Positions 1-7,321 of a stretch of 14,851 nt of DNA are shown here, piece by piece (the stretch's first letter is position 1; the number at the start of each line of letters is the position of its first letter). The notes below the pieces were generated by a model that was not told where the DNA came from, did no database searches, and saw only the letters and a program-made list of their open reading frames with translations. A program made the translations under genes and the position numbers. The stretch is from Nitrospinota bacterium (GTDB lineage: Bacteria > Nitrospinota > Nitrospinia > JACRGO01): assembly GCA_016212295.1 (NCBI GenBank), contig JACRGO010000145.1, forward strand, positions 1 to 14,851. Direction: 5' to 3'.

Positions 1-40
1 ATCCAAAGGTGTCTCCAATGTCGCGCAAAAGATGAGGCAA

Positions 41-853
41 CTACACCGTAGCGCCAGGTTGGTCTTCGATTACCTGCGCATGACAAAAAACTCCTGCACC
101 CTTAATGGCGTGTGAGATATGGTAGAACAAATTTACCGTGTCCCCCTGGCCCAGGGCCTTGACCGCCCCGGTCAGCCGCTTAAGGGGTCCCGTGGTTTTC
201 CCGGCCAGGAGAAAGGCGGCCCACGCGCCAAGCGGGAACAGGATTATGCCTATGACGGCGGCCCAGGCCAAAAGGTCCCGCGTTTTTTCATTGAGGCCGC
301 TTTTGTCCATGGTGACCTCAACAAAGCCGATCAACGAGGAACCGGATTTATAGCCCAAGGCCGCGGGATCATTATTAGTGTAGAGCGGCTGGGAACCAAC
401 CGGGGAGAAAACCTGGAAGACATACTCGCTTTCAATGTGAAACGGGATTGTTTTATCCTTTAGCTGTTCATATTTTTTCTTCCAAAAAATGGTCTCGCTC
501 TCCTTGAAATCCTTTATATGCGCCTCTTTGCCTCTCTCGACCCATTTCAAAAGCTTGCCATCCTTGTTCCAGACGGAAACGGACATGACCCCGGCCTTTT
601 TAAAGACCGATTCCGCCGGGTCTTGAAGGACCTCCTCGTTTTCCGAAAAAATACCCACCCTGGCATTTTGGGCCAGCACCAGCGCCAGCAACTCCCCGTC
701 CTTAATGAAGGCGTCTTGCGTGGAGTTGATCTCGTGTCGTATGAAAAAAATGGTGAAGGCAAACGATATCGCCATGAAAAATAAAGCGAAATAAAGAAAA
801 ATCCTGGCCCTTAAATTTCTCCTGTGGCCGCTGAATAAATCCAGGAATTTCAT
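41..853 (-). CDS. Two-transmembrane sensor protein, cut off within HAMP
   Basis: The protein is 270 residues. A basic N-terminus precedes a transmembrane segment at about 16-38, an extracytoplasmic region at 40-190, a second transmembrane segment at 194-217 and the first part of a HAMP linker (PLKRLTGAVKALGQGD, 223-238). The stretch LAQNARVGIFSENEEV (59-74) is typical of the sensory region of membrane histidine kinases and diguanylate cyclases, but no kinase, GGDEF or methyl-accepting domain follows. From about residue 242 the sequence no longer looks like HAMP and stops at 270. The start is supported by a strong ribosome site (AGGAGGCAGGAG read on the minus strand) directly before the ATG. 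I infer a sensor whose output domain was lost by insertion, deletion or frameshift, or is split by an assembly join. The ligand is unknown. Confidence 0.7.
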   Translation of the reverse strand: MKFLDLFSGHRRNLRARIFLYFALFFMAISFAFTIFFIRHEINSTQDAFIKDGELLALVLAQNARVGIFSENEEVLQDPAESVFKKAGVMSVSVWNKDGKLLKWVERGKEAHIKDFKESETIFWKKKYEQLKDKTIPFHIESEYVFQVFSPVGSQPLYTNNDPAALGYKSGSSLIGFVEVTMDKSGLNEKTRDLLAWAAVIGIILFPLGAWAAFLLAGKTTGPLKRLTGAVKALGQGDTVNLFYHISHAIKGAGVFCHAQVIEDQPGATV

Positions 854-1110
854 GCTCCTGCCTCCTAAGCATTATTACTTTCAGAAATTTGCTTTGTCCG
901 CGCAAGTCTTTTAAGTCAATCGCATAGCACGGCATGAAATGCCAACACATTGTCTTTAAAATTTTACATAAGAACCCATTATATTATTTTCTTTCCCGGC
1001 ATTGCATCTTTTTTTTCTGGACAAACCGCCCTTTCTTGTTTTATGATATTAGCGCTTTGAAGGTGTCTTGAAAATTTGTAGTAATTACAAAGGGGAAGGA
1101 AGCAAACTAA
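854..1110. other. Divergent intergenic region between sensor and TonB receptor
   Basis: This AT-rich gap must hold the promoters of both flanking genes. I see a 5-bp inverted repeat GGCAT-GAA-ATGCC at 931-943, which could be an operator, and the ribosome sites of both genes at its edges. No convincing sigma-70 or sigma-54 promoter stands out by eye. Confidence 0.3.
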
Positions 1111-3102
1111 ATGAAATTTATTTATAGCTTTAAGAGCTTTAGGGCAAATCCTTTCTCCCTCCTCCAATTTACAATTTGCAATTTACAATCTACAATTTGC
1201 AATTCCCTTCGCCGTTCAGCGTTAATCCTTTTTATTTTCACCCTCCTTTCCCTCCACGGCCTCTTTATTGTCTCCTGCGCGGGCGAGATGACCACACGCG
1301 AGAAGGAAATGGCCATCCTCAGGATGTACTATAAGGAGGAAGAACTGTTTGTCGTCACTTCCACCAAGTCAGATAAATTCATTGACCAGGTGCCGGAGGA
1401 CATGATAACGGTCTCGGAGTCGGAGATCAGGGCCATTAACGCCCACACCCTGAGCGATGTCCTCTACCACGTGCCCGGGATCTCGCTGGACCTCAGGGGC
1501 GGCCCGGGGGCCGCTACCGTCCCCTCCATTCAAGGGTCGGATATGCGCCAGGTCCTGATAGTGGTGGACGGGGTCGTGCTGAACAACCTGGGGGCTTTCG
1601 CTGTGAACACAGGGAGCATACCGGTTAAGAACATCCGCAAGATAGAGATCATAAGGGGGCCGGCTTCATCCGTGTGGGGCTCTTCCCTGGGCGGGGTGAT
1701 CAACATCATCACAAAAGGGGACTGGCCCAACAAAAAACTTGAGGGCGCGGTCTCAGGCTCCTATGGAGAGGCGGACACAACCGACTCCTACGTGGAGGCG
1801 ACCGGCAAGGCGGGGAACATGAAGTATTATGTTGATTACAATAAACTCCGCACGAACGGGCTGACCGCCAACACCCCCAATGACGCGGACCACTTCTACA
1901 CAAAACTCAAATTTGACCTGTCCGACAATGTTGACCTCCTCTTCACCCTTGGCTACTTTAATGGAGACACTGGAGAGGGGGAAATGGTCCCTTATGATAT
2001 CTTCTTCCACAACTGGTATTCCCGCGTCTTTTCCACAATGGGCCTGGGCGTGGACCTGTGGCAGGGGGCGAGGTTCGATCTCGCCCTTAAGGAAATGGAG
2101 CAAAACTTTGAAAACGTTGATTTTCAGAGGAGCACAGGGACTGAAAACGCCAGGAATTTTCTCAAGGACAGCAACTATGGAGTTAACGCCAAGTTCTCCT
2201 TGGCGGCCGGGGCGCATCAACTGGTTACAGGCATGGACTACGACCACGGGCAATTGGAGTCCAATGCCTTCACTGAAGGAAACACCCACCTGCTGAAAAG
2301 ATGGGCCGCCTTCGTCAATGACACCATCAGATGGAATGACTTCACCTTTGTCCCCGGCTTCAGGTACGACCACGCGGACACAAGCGGAGGTTTTATGAGT
2401 CCTAGCATTGGGCTTACCTACCAGCCCATGGCCAGGCTCCTGCTCCGCTCCACGGTTGCAAGGGGTTTTAATATTCCGCCTCTTAACAGCACCTTTGGGA
2501 CCGGGCCTTGGTTTGTGCCCAATCCCTCCCTGACTATGGAAAAGATCCGGTCCTACCAGGTCGGGGTGGAGACCATCCTTGTTCCCTACGTCTGGCTCAG
2601 GACAGGGCTGTTCAGGCACGAGATAAGCGGCGCCATTACGTCAGAGACTCTCTCCGTGGACCCCTTCCAGTCGACCGTTGTGAATAAATCAAGCCAGAGG
2701 CGCCAGGGATTCGAGGCGGAGGCAAAGACCGTGAAGTTTTACAATATCACCCTGAACGCCGGGTTTGTATTCACTGACGTAAAGGACCTGGACACAAAAA
2801 CATACCTGGAGATGACGCCCAGGCACACAATTGACGTCGGGGCGCAATACAGCGACCCGCTTATCTGCCAGGCAACGCTCAAGGGGCATTATATATTGTG
2901 GACCCCCCATAGCCTTTTCCAGGGCAACTACGATTCCTTTATATGGGACCTGCACCTGTCCAGGGAGGTTTACGGAAGGGAATGGGGGGATGTGGAGCTC
3001 TTCCTCAGCGCCCGCAACCTCTTCAACTCCTCCCAATACCTTATAGAGTTTTGGAAGAACCCCGGGAGATGGGTGGAGGGAGGGGTGAGGGTGAATTTTT
3101 AG
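1111..3102 (+). CDS. TonB-dependent outer membrane receptor
   Basis: A 663-residue outer-membrane active transporter that would use TonB/ExbBD energy to import a scarce ligand. A hydrophobic signal core lies at about 35-55, ending in VSCAG, which fits signal peptidase I cleavage after SCA (a lipobox reading is also possible). A TonB-box-like stretch ELFVVTS is at 78-84. The plug domain (about 90-205) has the family hallmarks LSDVLYHVPGI, VVDGVVLN, IEIIRGPASSVWGSSLGGVINI. The rest is a 22-strand-type barrel ending in the expected terminal phenylalanine (GGVRVNF). Length is normal. The ATG has a ribosome site (GGGGAAGGA, 1092-1100). Oddly, residues 20-31 are encoded by an intergenic-type repeat, so the N-terminal extension before the signal peptide is longer than usual; no in-frame ATG exists between it and codon 60. 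The substrate cannot be told from sequence. Confidence 0.9.
   Translation: MKFIYSFKSFRANPFSLLQFTICNLQSTICNSLRRSALILFIFTLLSLHGLFIVSCAGEMTTREKEMAILRMYYKEEELFVVTSTKSDKFIDQVPEDMITVSESEIRAINAHTLSDVLYHVPGISLDLRGGPGAATVPSIQGSDMRQVLIVVDGVVLNNLGAFAVNTGSIPVKNIRKIEIIRGPASSVWGSSLGGVINIITKGDWPNKKLEGAVSGSYGEADTTDSYVEATGKAGNMKYYVDYNKLRTNGLTANTPNDADHFYTKLKFDLSDNVDLLFTLGYFNGDTGEGEMVPYDIFFHNWYSRVFSTMGLGVDLWQGARFDLALKEMEQNFENVDFQRSTGTENARNFLKDSNYGVNAKFSLAAGAHQLVTGMDYDHGQLESNAFTEGNTHLLKRWAAFVNDTIRWNDFTFVPGFRYDHADTSGGFMSPSIGLTYQPMARLLLRSTVARGFNIPPLNSTFGTGPWFVPNPSLTMEKIRSYQVGVETILVPYVWLRTGLFRHEISGAITSETLSVDPFQSTVVNKSSQRRQGFEAEAKTVKFYNITLNAGFVFTDVKDLDTKTYLEMTPRHTIDVGAQYSDPLICQATLKGHYILWTPHSLFQGNYDSFIWDLHLSREVYGREWGDVELFLSARNLFNSSQYLIEFWKNPGRWVEGGVRVNF
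1165..1204. repeat. AT-rich short tandem repeat inside a gene start
   Basis: Units of the type CAATTTACAATTTG are repeated about three times with variations. The same style of repeat occurs between genes elsewhere in the window, but here it is translated into the N-terminus of the TonB receptor. Confidence 0.75.
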
Positions 3103-3123
3103 GAAAAAAGGGAGGAAGGCAAT

Positions 3124-3160
3124 GAGGCACAAAGGCAGAAGGCACAGAGGGAAAGGCGAG
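3124..3160. repeat. GGCACAAAGGCAGAAGG-type intergenic repeat
   Basis: Degenerate GAGGCACAAAGGCAGAAGGCAC units begin shortly after the TonB receptor stop codon. The same family, in both orientations, reappears at 8162-8307. Confidence 0.7.
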
Positions 3161-3230
3161 AGGACGGAAGACAGAGTGGAAACACAAGTTCAAGCAATTT
3201 AAACGGTTTATAAGCAAGGCACAGGAAAAA

Positions 3231-3263
3231 AAATCTAAAATCTCAAATTTCAAATCTGAAATT
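3231..3263. repeat. AAATCTGAAAT-type repeat upstream of precursor peptide
   Basis: Degenerate repeats of AAATCT(A/G)AAAT and CAAATTT lie directly before the poly-G ribosome site of the small peptide gene. The last unit, AAATCTGAAAT at 3252-3262, is 33 nt from the ATG, exactly as at the regulator gene at 5064. Confidence 0.75.
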
Positions 3264-3284
3264 AAAGAAGGGGGGGGTGTATTA

Positions 3285-3380
3285 ATGGAAAGCAAGGGAA
3301 TTATTGTCATCGACCAGGGGATGGGGGAGTCCGTTATCGCGGGTTGTTGCCTAGGAGGAGGACTTATCAGAGTTGCTTAA
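3285..3380 (+). CDS. Candidate RiPP precursor peptide (31 aa)
   Basis: A 31-residue ORF. It starts MESKGIIVIDQG (1-12), reaches a Gly-Glu-Ser at 14-16 and ends with a small-residue, cysteine-rich tail: AGCCLGGG at 19-26, then Leu-Ile-Arg-Val-Ala-stop. The ATG follows a run of eight G (3270-3277) at 7-nt spacing, a usable ribosome site also seen before the regulator at 5064. A strong terminator follows within 60 nt and a radical SAM/SPASM maturase gene starts 204 nt downstream. Precursor, terminator, maturase is a layout known for RiPPs. I infer a leader of about 16 residues and a core containing Cys21 and Cys22, likely thioether or other C-X crosslink targets. It may belong to the group annotated as 'geopeptide', but that assignment is from memory. 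It could still be a chance ORF, since it is so short. Confidence 0.62.
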   Translation: MESKGIIVIDQGMGESVIAGCCLGGGLIRVA

Positions 3381-3433
3381 GCGCCAATTTTTTTTAGTTT
3401 CAAATAAAGAGTGAATTGAGTAATGATGCGTTG

Positions 3434-3472
3434 TTCCCGGTCCCGGATCACTCCGGGACCGGGGAGTTTTTT
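3434..3472 (+). terminator. Strong intrinsic terminator after the precursor peptide
   Basis: The arms CCCGGTCCCGGA (3436-3447) and TCCGGGACCGGG (3452-3463) form a perfect 12-bp stem with a TCAC loop, extended by a T-G and a T-A pair. Six T follow at 3467-3472. It lies between the peptide gene and the radical SAM gene, so partial read-through would give much more precursor than enzyme. Confidence 0.88.
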
Positions 3473-3533
3473 AACCCACACACATAAAAATTCCCCTCCT
3501 TGGAGGGGTGGCGCGGAGCGCCGGGGTGGGTTA
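3472..3533. repeat. Folded palindromic repeat element (copy 1)
   Basis: TAACCCA (3472-3478) pairs with TGGGTTA (3527-3533). Inside are two hairpins: CCCCTCC/GGAGGGG (3493-3508) and GGCGC-GGA-GCGCC (3510-3522). This makes a closed three-way structure. A second copy in inverted orientation lies at 14771-14810. It looks like a dispersed REP-like element. Confidence 0.8.
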
Positions 3534-3556
3534 CAAGAGTCAGTCAACACTTATCC

Positions 3557-3589
3557 TTGAACCCTGAACCCTGAACCGTGAACCATGAA
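3557..3589. repeat. GAACCCT heptamer repeat overlapping the maturase start
   Basis: Four to five units of TGAACC(C/G/A)(T) run in tandem. The last unit supplies the ATG at 3585 used as the start of the radical SAM gene. Confidence 0.8.
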
Positions 3590-4970
3590 AGAATCCCGCT
3601 ACATGAAAAAATACTCCATGCCGGATAAGCCGGGCGCCAGCCTCCTGTTCTCAACCAAGAAGGCGTCAAAGGTCCTGCTGAACCCCGAGTATATGGACAA
3701 GATGGACAAGGACCGGTTGGACCCCAAGGACAAGGCGACTCTTGCCGGCCTCGGCTTCCTGGTGGAGGACAGGCAGGAAGAGAAGAAGGAGATGGCCGGT
3801 ATCCTTGACAAGGCCAACCGCGAGCAGACCAAGGTGAATGCCGTGGTGGTCCTTAACCTCCAGTGCAACCTGGACTGCGTGTACTGCTTCGAGGGAAAGA
3901 TGAAGGGGAGCAGGTATATGACCCGGGACACGGCCGATCTGTTGGTGGAGTATTTCTCGAACAAGGCCTTGGCGGAAAAGAAACGGCTGGACATTACTTT
4001 TTATGGCGGGGAGCCTCTGCTTGCCCCAAGCTTCGCTCTTCTCAAGTCCATCTCGAAAAGATTAAGGGCGCGAGCCAGGGAAAAGGGGGCCGAATTCAGT
4101 TTTTTCCTTATCACCAACGGGACCCTTCTCACGCGAAAAAAGGTTGACGAGCTTGTTCCACTGGGACTCACCGGGGCGCAGGTCACACTCGACGGCCCCA
4201 GGGAGACCCATGACAGGGCCAGGCCCTACGTGAAAGGGAGGGGCTCATACAGCCGCATCATCCACAACCTCAAGGAGATAGACGGGAAGATCGAGCTCCA
4301 ACTCGGCGGGAATTACACGAAGGACAACTACAAGGAATTTCCGGGACTTCTGGATGATCTGGCGCGGGAAGGGATCACCCCGGACAAGGTGCATATAATG
4401 AGATTCTCCCCTGTGATGCAGACCAAGGGGGAGTTCTCCCTGCCGGATTTCCACGACGGGTGCATGTCCATCAATGAACCGTGGTTCAGGGAGGCGGACC
4501 TTTTCCTGAGGGAGGAGATTTTGAAGCGCGGCTACCCGATACCAAAGGTGAAGCCAGGCTCCTGCATGGTGGAGTTCACGAACGACTTCGTGGTCCATTA
4601 CGACGGGAGCATTTATAAGTGCCCGGCCTTTATCGGCAGGAAGGAATTGGCGGTGGGGAACCTGTGGGACGGGATCAAGGACTACCGGGAGTCCCACAAG
4701 CTTGGATACTGGAAAAAGGACGAGTGCCTGGACTGCGAGTATCTGCCTATCTGCTTCGGGGGATGCAGGTATATGAAGCTCATGCGGGACGGGAACTTCG
4801 ACGACGTGGACTGCAAGAAGGAGTATTATGACGCGGTCCTGGAATCGTACGTCCTCCAGGACATAAAGTACCAGGCAAGAGAAAAAGAAAGGGACAAAGG
4901 AACAAAGGGGCAGAGGGTGAAAGGCCAATGGCCAATGGCGAAGGGTAAAAGGCGGAAGACTGAAGGCTGA
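3585..4970 (+). CDS. Radical SAM/SPASM peptide maturase
   Basis: A 461-residue enzyme that should cleave S-adenosylmethionine at a [4Fe-4S] cluster to modify a peptide. The radical SAM motif is C94-NLD-C98-VY-C101, followed by the FYGGEPLL stretch, a GGEP-type SAM contact. The C-terminal SPASM domain holds the full seven-cysteine pattern C327-X13-G-X4-C346, C381-X2-C384-X5-C390-X3-C394 and C410, which would bind two auxiliary clusters. The N-terminal 90 residues (with YSMPDKPGASLLFST) could be the peptide-binding part. From memory it resembles proteins annotated as geopeptide radical SAM maturase. The likely substrate is the 31-residue peptide at 3285. The start is uncertain: ATG 3585 lies in a repeat and lacks a good ribosome site; ATG 3603 is an alternative. 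The last 30 or so residues (Lys/Arg/Gly-rich) are translated from repeat DNA and are probably not part of the enzyme fold. Confidence 0.93.
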   Translation: MKESRYMKKYSMPDKPGASLLFSTKKASKVLLNPEYMDKMDKDRLDPKDKATLAGLGFLVEDRQEEKKEMAGILDKANREQTKVNAVVVLNLQCNLDCVYCFEGKMKGSRYMTRDTADLLVEYFSNKALAEKKRLDITFYGGEPLLAPSFALLKSISKRLRARAREKGAEFSFFLITNGTLLTRKKVDELVPLGLTGAQVTLDGPRETHDRARPYVKGRGSYSRIIHNLKEIDGKIELQLGGNYTKDNYKEFPGLLDDLAREGITPDKVHIMRFSPVMQTKGEFSLPDFHDGCMSINEPWFREADLFLREEILKRGYPIPKVKPGSCMVEFTNDFVVHYDGSIYKCPAFIGRKELAVGNLWDGIKDYRESHKLGYWKKDECLDCEYLPICFGGCRYMKLMRDGNFDDVDCKKEYYDAVLESYVLQDIKYQAREKERDKGTKGQRVKGQWPMAKGKRRKTEG

Positions 4971-4979
4971 AGGCATGAA
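4887..4979. repeat. Purine-rich and GGCCAAT repeats at the maturase 3' end
   Basis: Degenerate GGGACAAAGGAAC and AAGGCTGAAGGC units enclose a direct repeat GGCCAATGGCCAATGGC at about 4922-4937. The DNA codes for the basic tail of the radical SAM protein, whose stop codon at 4968 falls inside it. Confidence 0.7.
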
Positions 4980-5010
4980 ACGGCCTTATATTTTATTTTT
5001 ATATTCCTTC

Positions 5011-5041
5011 AATCTGAAATTTGAAATTTGAAATCTGAAAT
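5011..5041. repeat. AAATTTGAAATCTG repeat upstream of the regulator
   Basis: The tandem units AATCTGAAAT, TTGAAATTTG and AAATCTGAAAT match the repeat before the precursor peptide (3231-3263). An upstream TTG at 5028 inside it could lengthen the regulator by 12 residues, but that extension looks like translated repeat. Confidence 0.75.
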
Positions 5042-5063
5042 ATTTAATAGGGGGGGATTGAAC

Positions 5064-6452
5064 ATGGCAAACATTCTTTTGGTTGACGATGATCCCGAAA
5101 CGCTAAAATCCTGCGGTTTGTACCTGAAATCAAGGGGGCACAATATCGCATGCGCAAAGAACGGACATGAAGGTTTTCGTATTTTTCAATCCGGGCCGTT
5201 CGATCTGATAGTTTCCGACCTGGTTATGGAGGGGATGGACGGCATAAACTTGCTGGAAAAGGTAAAGGAATCAGATCCACATGTGGGCTTTATAATTTTT
5301 ACCGCCTTCCCTTCAGTCTCATCAGCCGTCCGCTCCCTGAAATCCCTTGCTGACGACTATGTGGAAAAACCGCTCTTAAATATTGACGACCTGCATGCCG
5401 TCGTAAAAGTGGTGCTCAAAAAGGTCCAGGCGAGGATGGGCCGTGAAAATGAGGACCACGCCGGGACACCCTTGGACGGAAAATTGGTTGCCGATGGTTA
5501 CATGGAACCGGAAGAGTTCATGGGGTTCCTTGGAAAATCCCCCAGGATGAAGGAAGTTTACCGCTGTCTCAAGAAGATAGCCCCAACGGATTCCACGGTC
5601 CTTATTACCGGGGAAACCGGAACAGGCAAGGAACTGGCGGCCAAAACCATCCATGAGCTAAGCCCCAGGAAAAAACGGCCATTCGTTGCTGTCAATTGCG
5701 CAGCCATACCTGTATCTATTTTCGAGAGTGAACTCTTCGGGCATGAAAAGGGGGCCTTTACCAGCGCGGACAAAACAAGGACCGGCCTTTTTGAAGAGGC
5801 CGAAGGCGGCACCCTTTTTCTTGATGAAATAGGAGAGATTTCGCCGGAAACCCAGGTGAAGCTTCTCCGTGTAATCCAGGAAAGGGAGGTCCGGCGGGTT
5901 GGGGACTCCCACCCCATTAATATAAACGTCAGGATAATCGCGTCCTCCAACAAGGACCTGTTGGAGGAGATCCATAGAAAGAACTTCCGGAAAGACCTAT
6001 ATTACCGCCTCAATGTCATGTCCATCCACCTCCCCCCTCTTAGGGAAAGGGAGGGCGATATCCGCCTGCTGATGCAACAGTTTTTGTCCAGGTTCGGGGT
6101 TAAATTCCACGGGAAAGGTATCGATATGGCCGTTGCGGCGTGGAAAAGCGCCTTGGCCTATCCATGGCCCGGGAACGTAAGGGAGTTGATTAACGTCCTT
6201 GAAAGGGCGGTCCTCCTGGCCGATGGCCGCGCCGTCACAAGCCTGCCCCTTTGCGCCCCGGTGGACACAAACGCCGCCCGATGGTCCACCTTTAAAGAGG
6301 CAAAGCAGCATTGGCTTGAGCGGTTCGAAAGGGAATTCATTCTGGACAAGGTCAGGGAAAACGGCGGCAACATCGCGGCCACGGCCAAGGCCATTGGCCT
6401 GGACGTTAAATCCGTTTGGCGCAAGGTAAAAATCTACGGGATATTGGCCTGA
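5064..6452 (+). CDS. NtrC-family sigma-54 response regulator
   Basis: A 462-residue transcription activator. The receiver domain (1-120) has acidic pocket D8-D10, phospho-acceptor D52 (VSDLVMEGMDG) and the conserved Lys in VEKPL. The AAA+ domain (about 145-370) has Walker A GETGTGKE (183-190, K189), the sigma-54 contact loop GAFTSA (230-235) and Walker B TLFLDEIG (D254, E255), plus the NFRKDLYYRLN arginine region. A Fis-type helix-turn-helix ends the protein (NGGNIAATAKAIGLDVKSVWRKV). ATG 5064 is chosen because seven G (5050-5056) lie 7 nt before it and MANILLVDDD is the normal receiver start. The contact loop differs from the consensus GAFTGA by Gly to Ser. No kinase partner is adjacent. It could control the peptide or receptor genes nearby, but I see no sigma-54 promoter in front of them. 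Confidence 0.95.
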   Translation: MANILLVDDDPETLKSCGLYLKSRGHNIACAKNGHEGFRIFQSGPFDLIVSDLVMEGMDGINLLEKVKESDPHVGFIIFTAFPSVSSAVRSLKSLADDYVEKPLLNIDDLHAVVKVVLKKVQARMGRENEDHAGTPLDGKLVADGYMEPEEFMGFLGKSPRMKEVYRCLKKIAPTDSTVLITGETGTGKELAAKTIHELSPRKKRPFVAVNCAAIPVSIFESELFGHEKGAFTSADKTRTGLFEEAEGGTLFLDEIGEISPETQVKLLRVIQEREVRRVGDSHPININVRIIASSNKDLLEEIHRKNFRKDLYYRLNVMSIHLPPLREREGDIRLLMQQFLSRFGVKFHGKGIDMAVAAWKSALAYPWPGNVRELINVLERAVLLADGRAVTSLPLCAPVDTNAARWSTFKEAKQHWLERFEREFILDKVRENGGNIAATAKAIGLDVKSVWRKVKIYGILA

Positions 6453-6491
6453 GCCTTGGTCCTGTCCATTACAAATCCACATCCTTTAGCC

Positions 6492-6521
6492 TTGCTATTG
6501 CCATGATGGTTTTGATACTAT
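6492..6521 (+). promoter_or_regulatory. Possible sigma-70-type promoter of the chemotaxis operon
   Basis: TTGCTA (6492-6497) and TACTAT (6516-6521) are separated by 18 bp, each with two mismatches to the -35 and -10 consensus. They lie 42 bp before the first gene of the operon in an otherwise featureless 110-bp gap. This is judged by eye only. Confidence 0.27.
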
Positions 6522-6562
6522 TTCCCTTATAAATCCTCAAATTCATGGTAAAAATTTAATTA

Positions 6563-7321
6563 ATGGCCCGTAGAATAGCTTTCATCAATGAGAAAGGAGG
6601 GACCGGCAAAACCACACTCGTCCTGAATATTGGAGACTATATAGCGAGGCAGGGACAGAAGGTGCTGCTGGTGGACATGGACCCGCAGGGGCACATAGGC
6701 AAGTCGCTGGGGGTGGATGTGCAATGCGCCAGGTATTCCATATTCGACGTCCTTATTGAAAAAACATTGCCGCTCAAGGACGCCATCCTTCCCACTTGCA
6801 ACGGTAATCTGAAGATCGTGGTTTCAAATAAGCTGTTGACCGATCTCACCATCAACATCGCGAAGGACGCGGACCGGCATATAAAGTTGAAGGAGAAACT
6901 GGATGAAGTGGAAGGTTTTGATTTTATTCTCATCGATTCCCCTCCTTCCCTCGGCCTGCTTACGGTCAACATCCTTCTGGCCGCGGAGGAGATAATCATC
7001 CCGGTGAGCATGACTTATCTGGCGCTTGACGGTTGCGCCGAGATCATCAGTTCCATAAACCTTGTCCGTAAAAATTTCGGCCATGAGGGCATTCATATTT
7101 CAAAGGTCATTCCCACGCTTTACCGGGACACGCCCCTGGCCAATGCCGTGTTGAACCGCCTGATGGCCCACTTTGGAGAAAAACTTTCCAAAACCGTGTT
7201 GAGATTTGATGACAAAATAGACCAGTCCCAAAGTTTTGGTAAAACGGTATTTGAATTCGCTCCCAATTCCGAAGGGGCTGAATTGTTAGCCAATTTGGGG
7301 AAAGAGGTGATGAACTTATGA
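6563..7321 (+). CDS. ParA/MinD-family ATPase, chemotaxis-linked (ParC-like)
   Basis: A 252-residue P-loop ATPase of the ParA group. The deviant Walker A KGGTGKTT is at 11-18 with signature lysine K11, the switch LLVDMDPQGH at 35-44 and Walker B FILIDSPPSLG with D125. There is no N-terminal helix-turn-helix, as in the small ParA type. No ParB or parS partner is present. Instead the gene overlaps the next one, a CheW-domain protein, by 4 bp (ATGA), which implies translational coupling. By analogy with Vibrio ParC, it probably positions the chemosensory array in the cell rather than segregating DNA. The ATG lacks a clear Shine-Dalgarno sequence, but MARRIAFINEKGGTGKTT is the normal beginning for the family. 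It is the first gene of the operon. Confidence 0.92.
   Translation: MARRIAFINEKGGTGKTTLVLNIGDYIARQGQKVLLVDMDPQGHIGKSLGVDVQCARYSIFDVLIEKTLPLKDAILPTCNGNLKIVVSNKLLTDLTINIAKDADRHIKLKEKLDEVEGFDFILIDSPPSLGLLTVNILLAAEEIIIPVSMTYLALDGCAEIISSINLVRKNFGHEGIHISKVIPTLYRDTPLANAVLNRLMAHFGEKLSKTVLRFDDKIDQSQSFGKTVFEFAPNSEGAELLANLGKEVMNL

Noticed and set aside
921-950. Possible sigma-54 promoter around GGCATGAAATGCC
   Set aside because: On either strand the GG and GC elements are not separated by the required 10 bases.
1753-2619. 288-residue open frame on the minus strand opposite the TonB receptor
   Set aside because: The plus strand has a complete receptor with clear family motifs. The minus frame shows no recognisable domain and is a by-product of GC-rich codon use.
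4245-4976. 243-residue minus-strand open frame opposite the maturase
   Set aside because: It mirrors the radical SAM/SPASM coding region and has no known motif or ribosome site of note.
5028-5063. Upstream TTG start for the sigma-54 regulator
   Set aside because: It lies in an AAATCTGAAAT repeat. ATG 5064 has a G-rich ribosome site and gives the normal receiver N-terminus.
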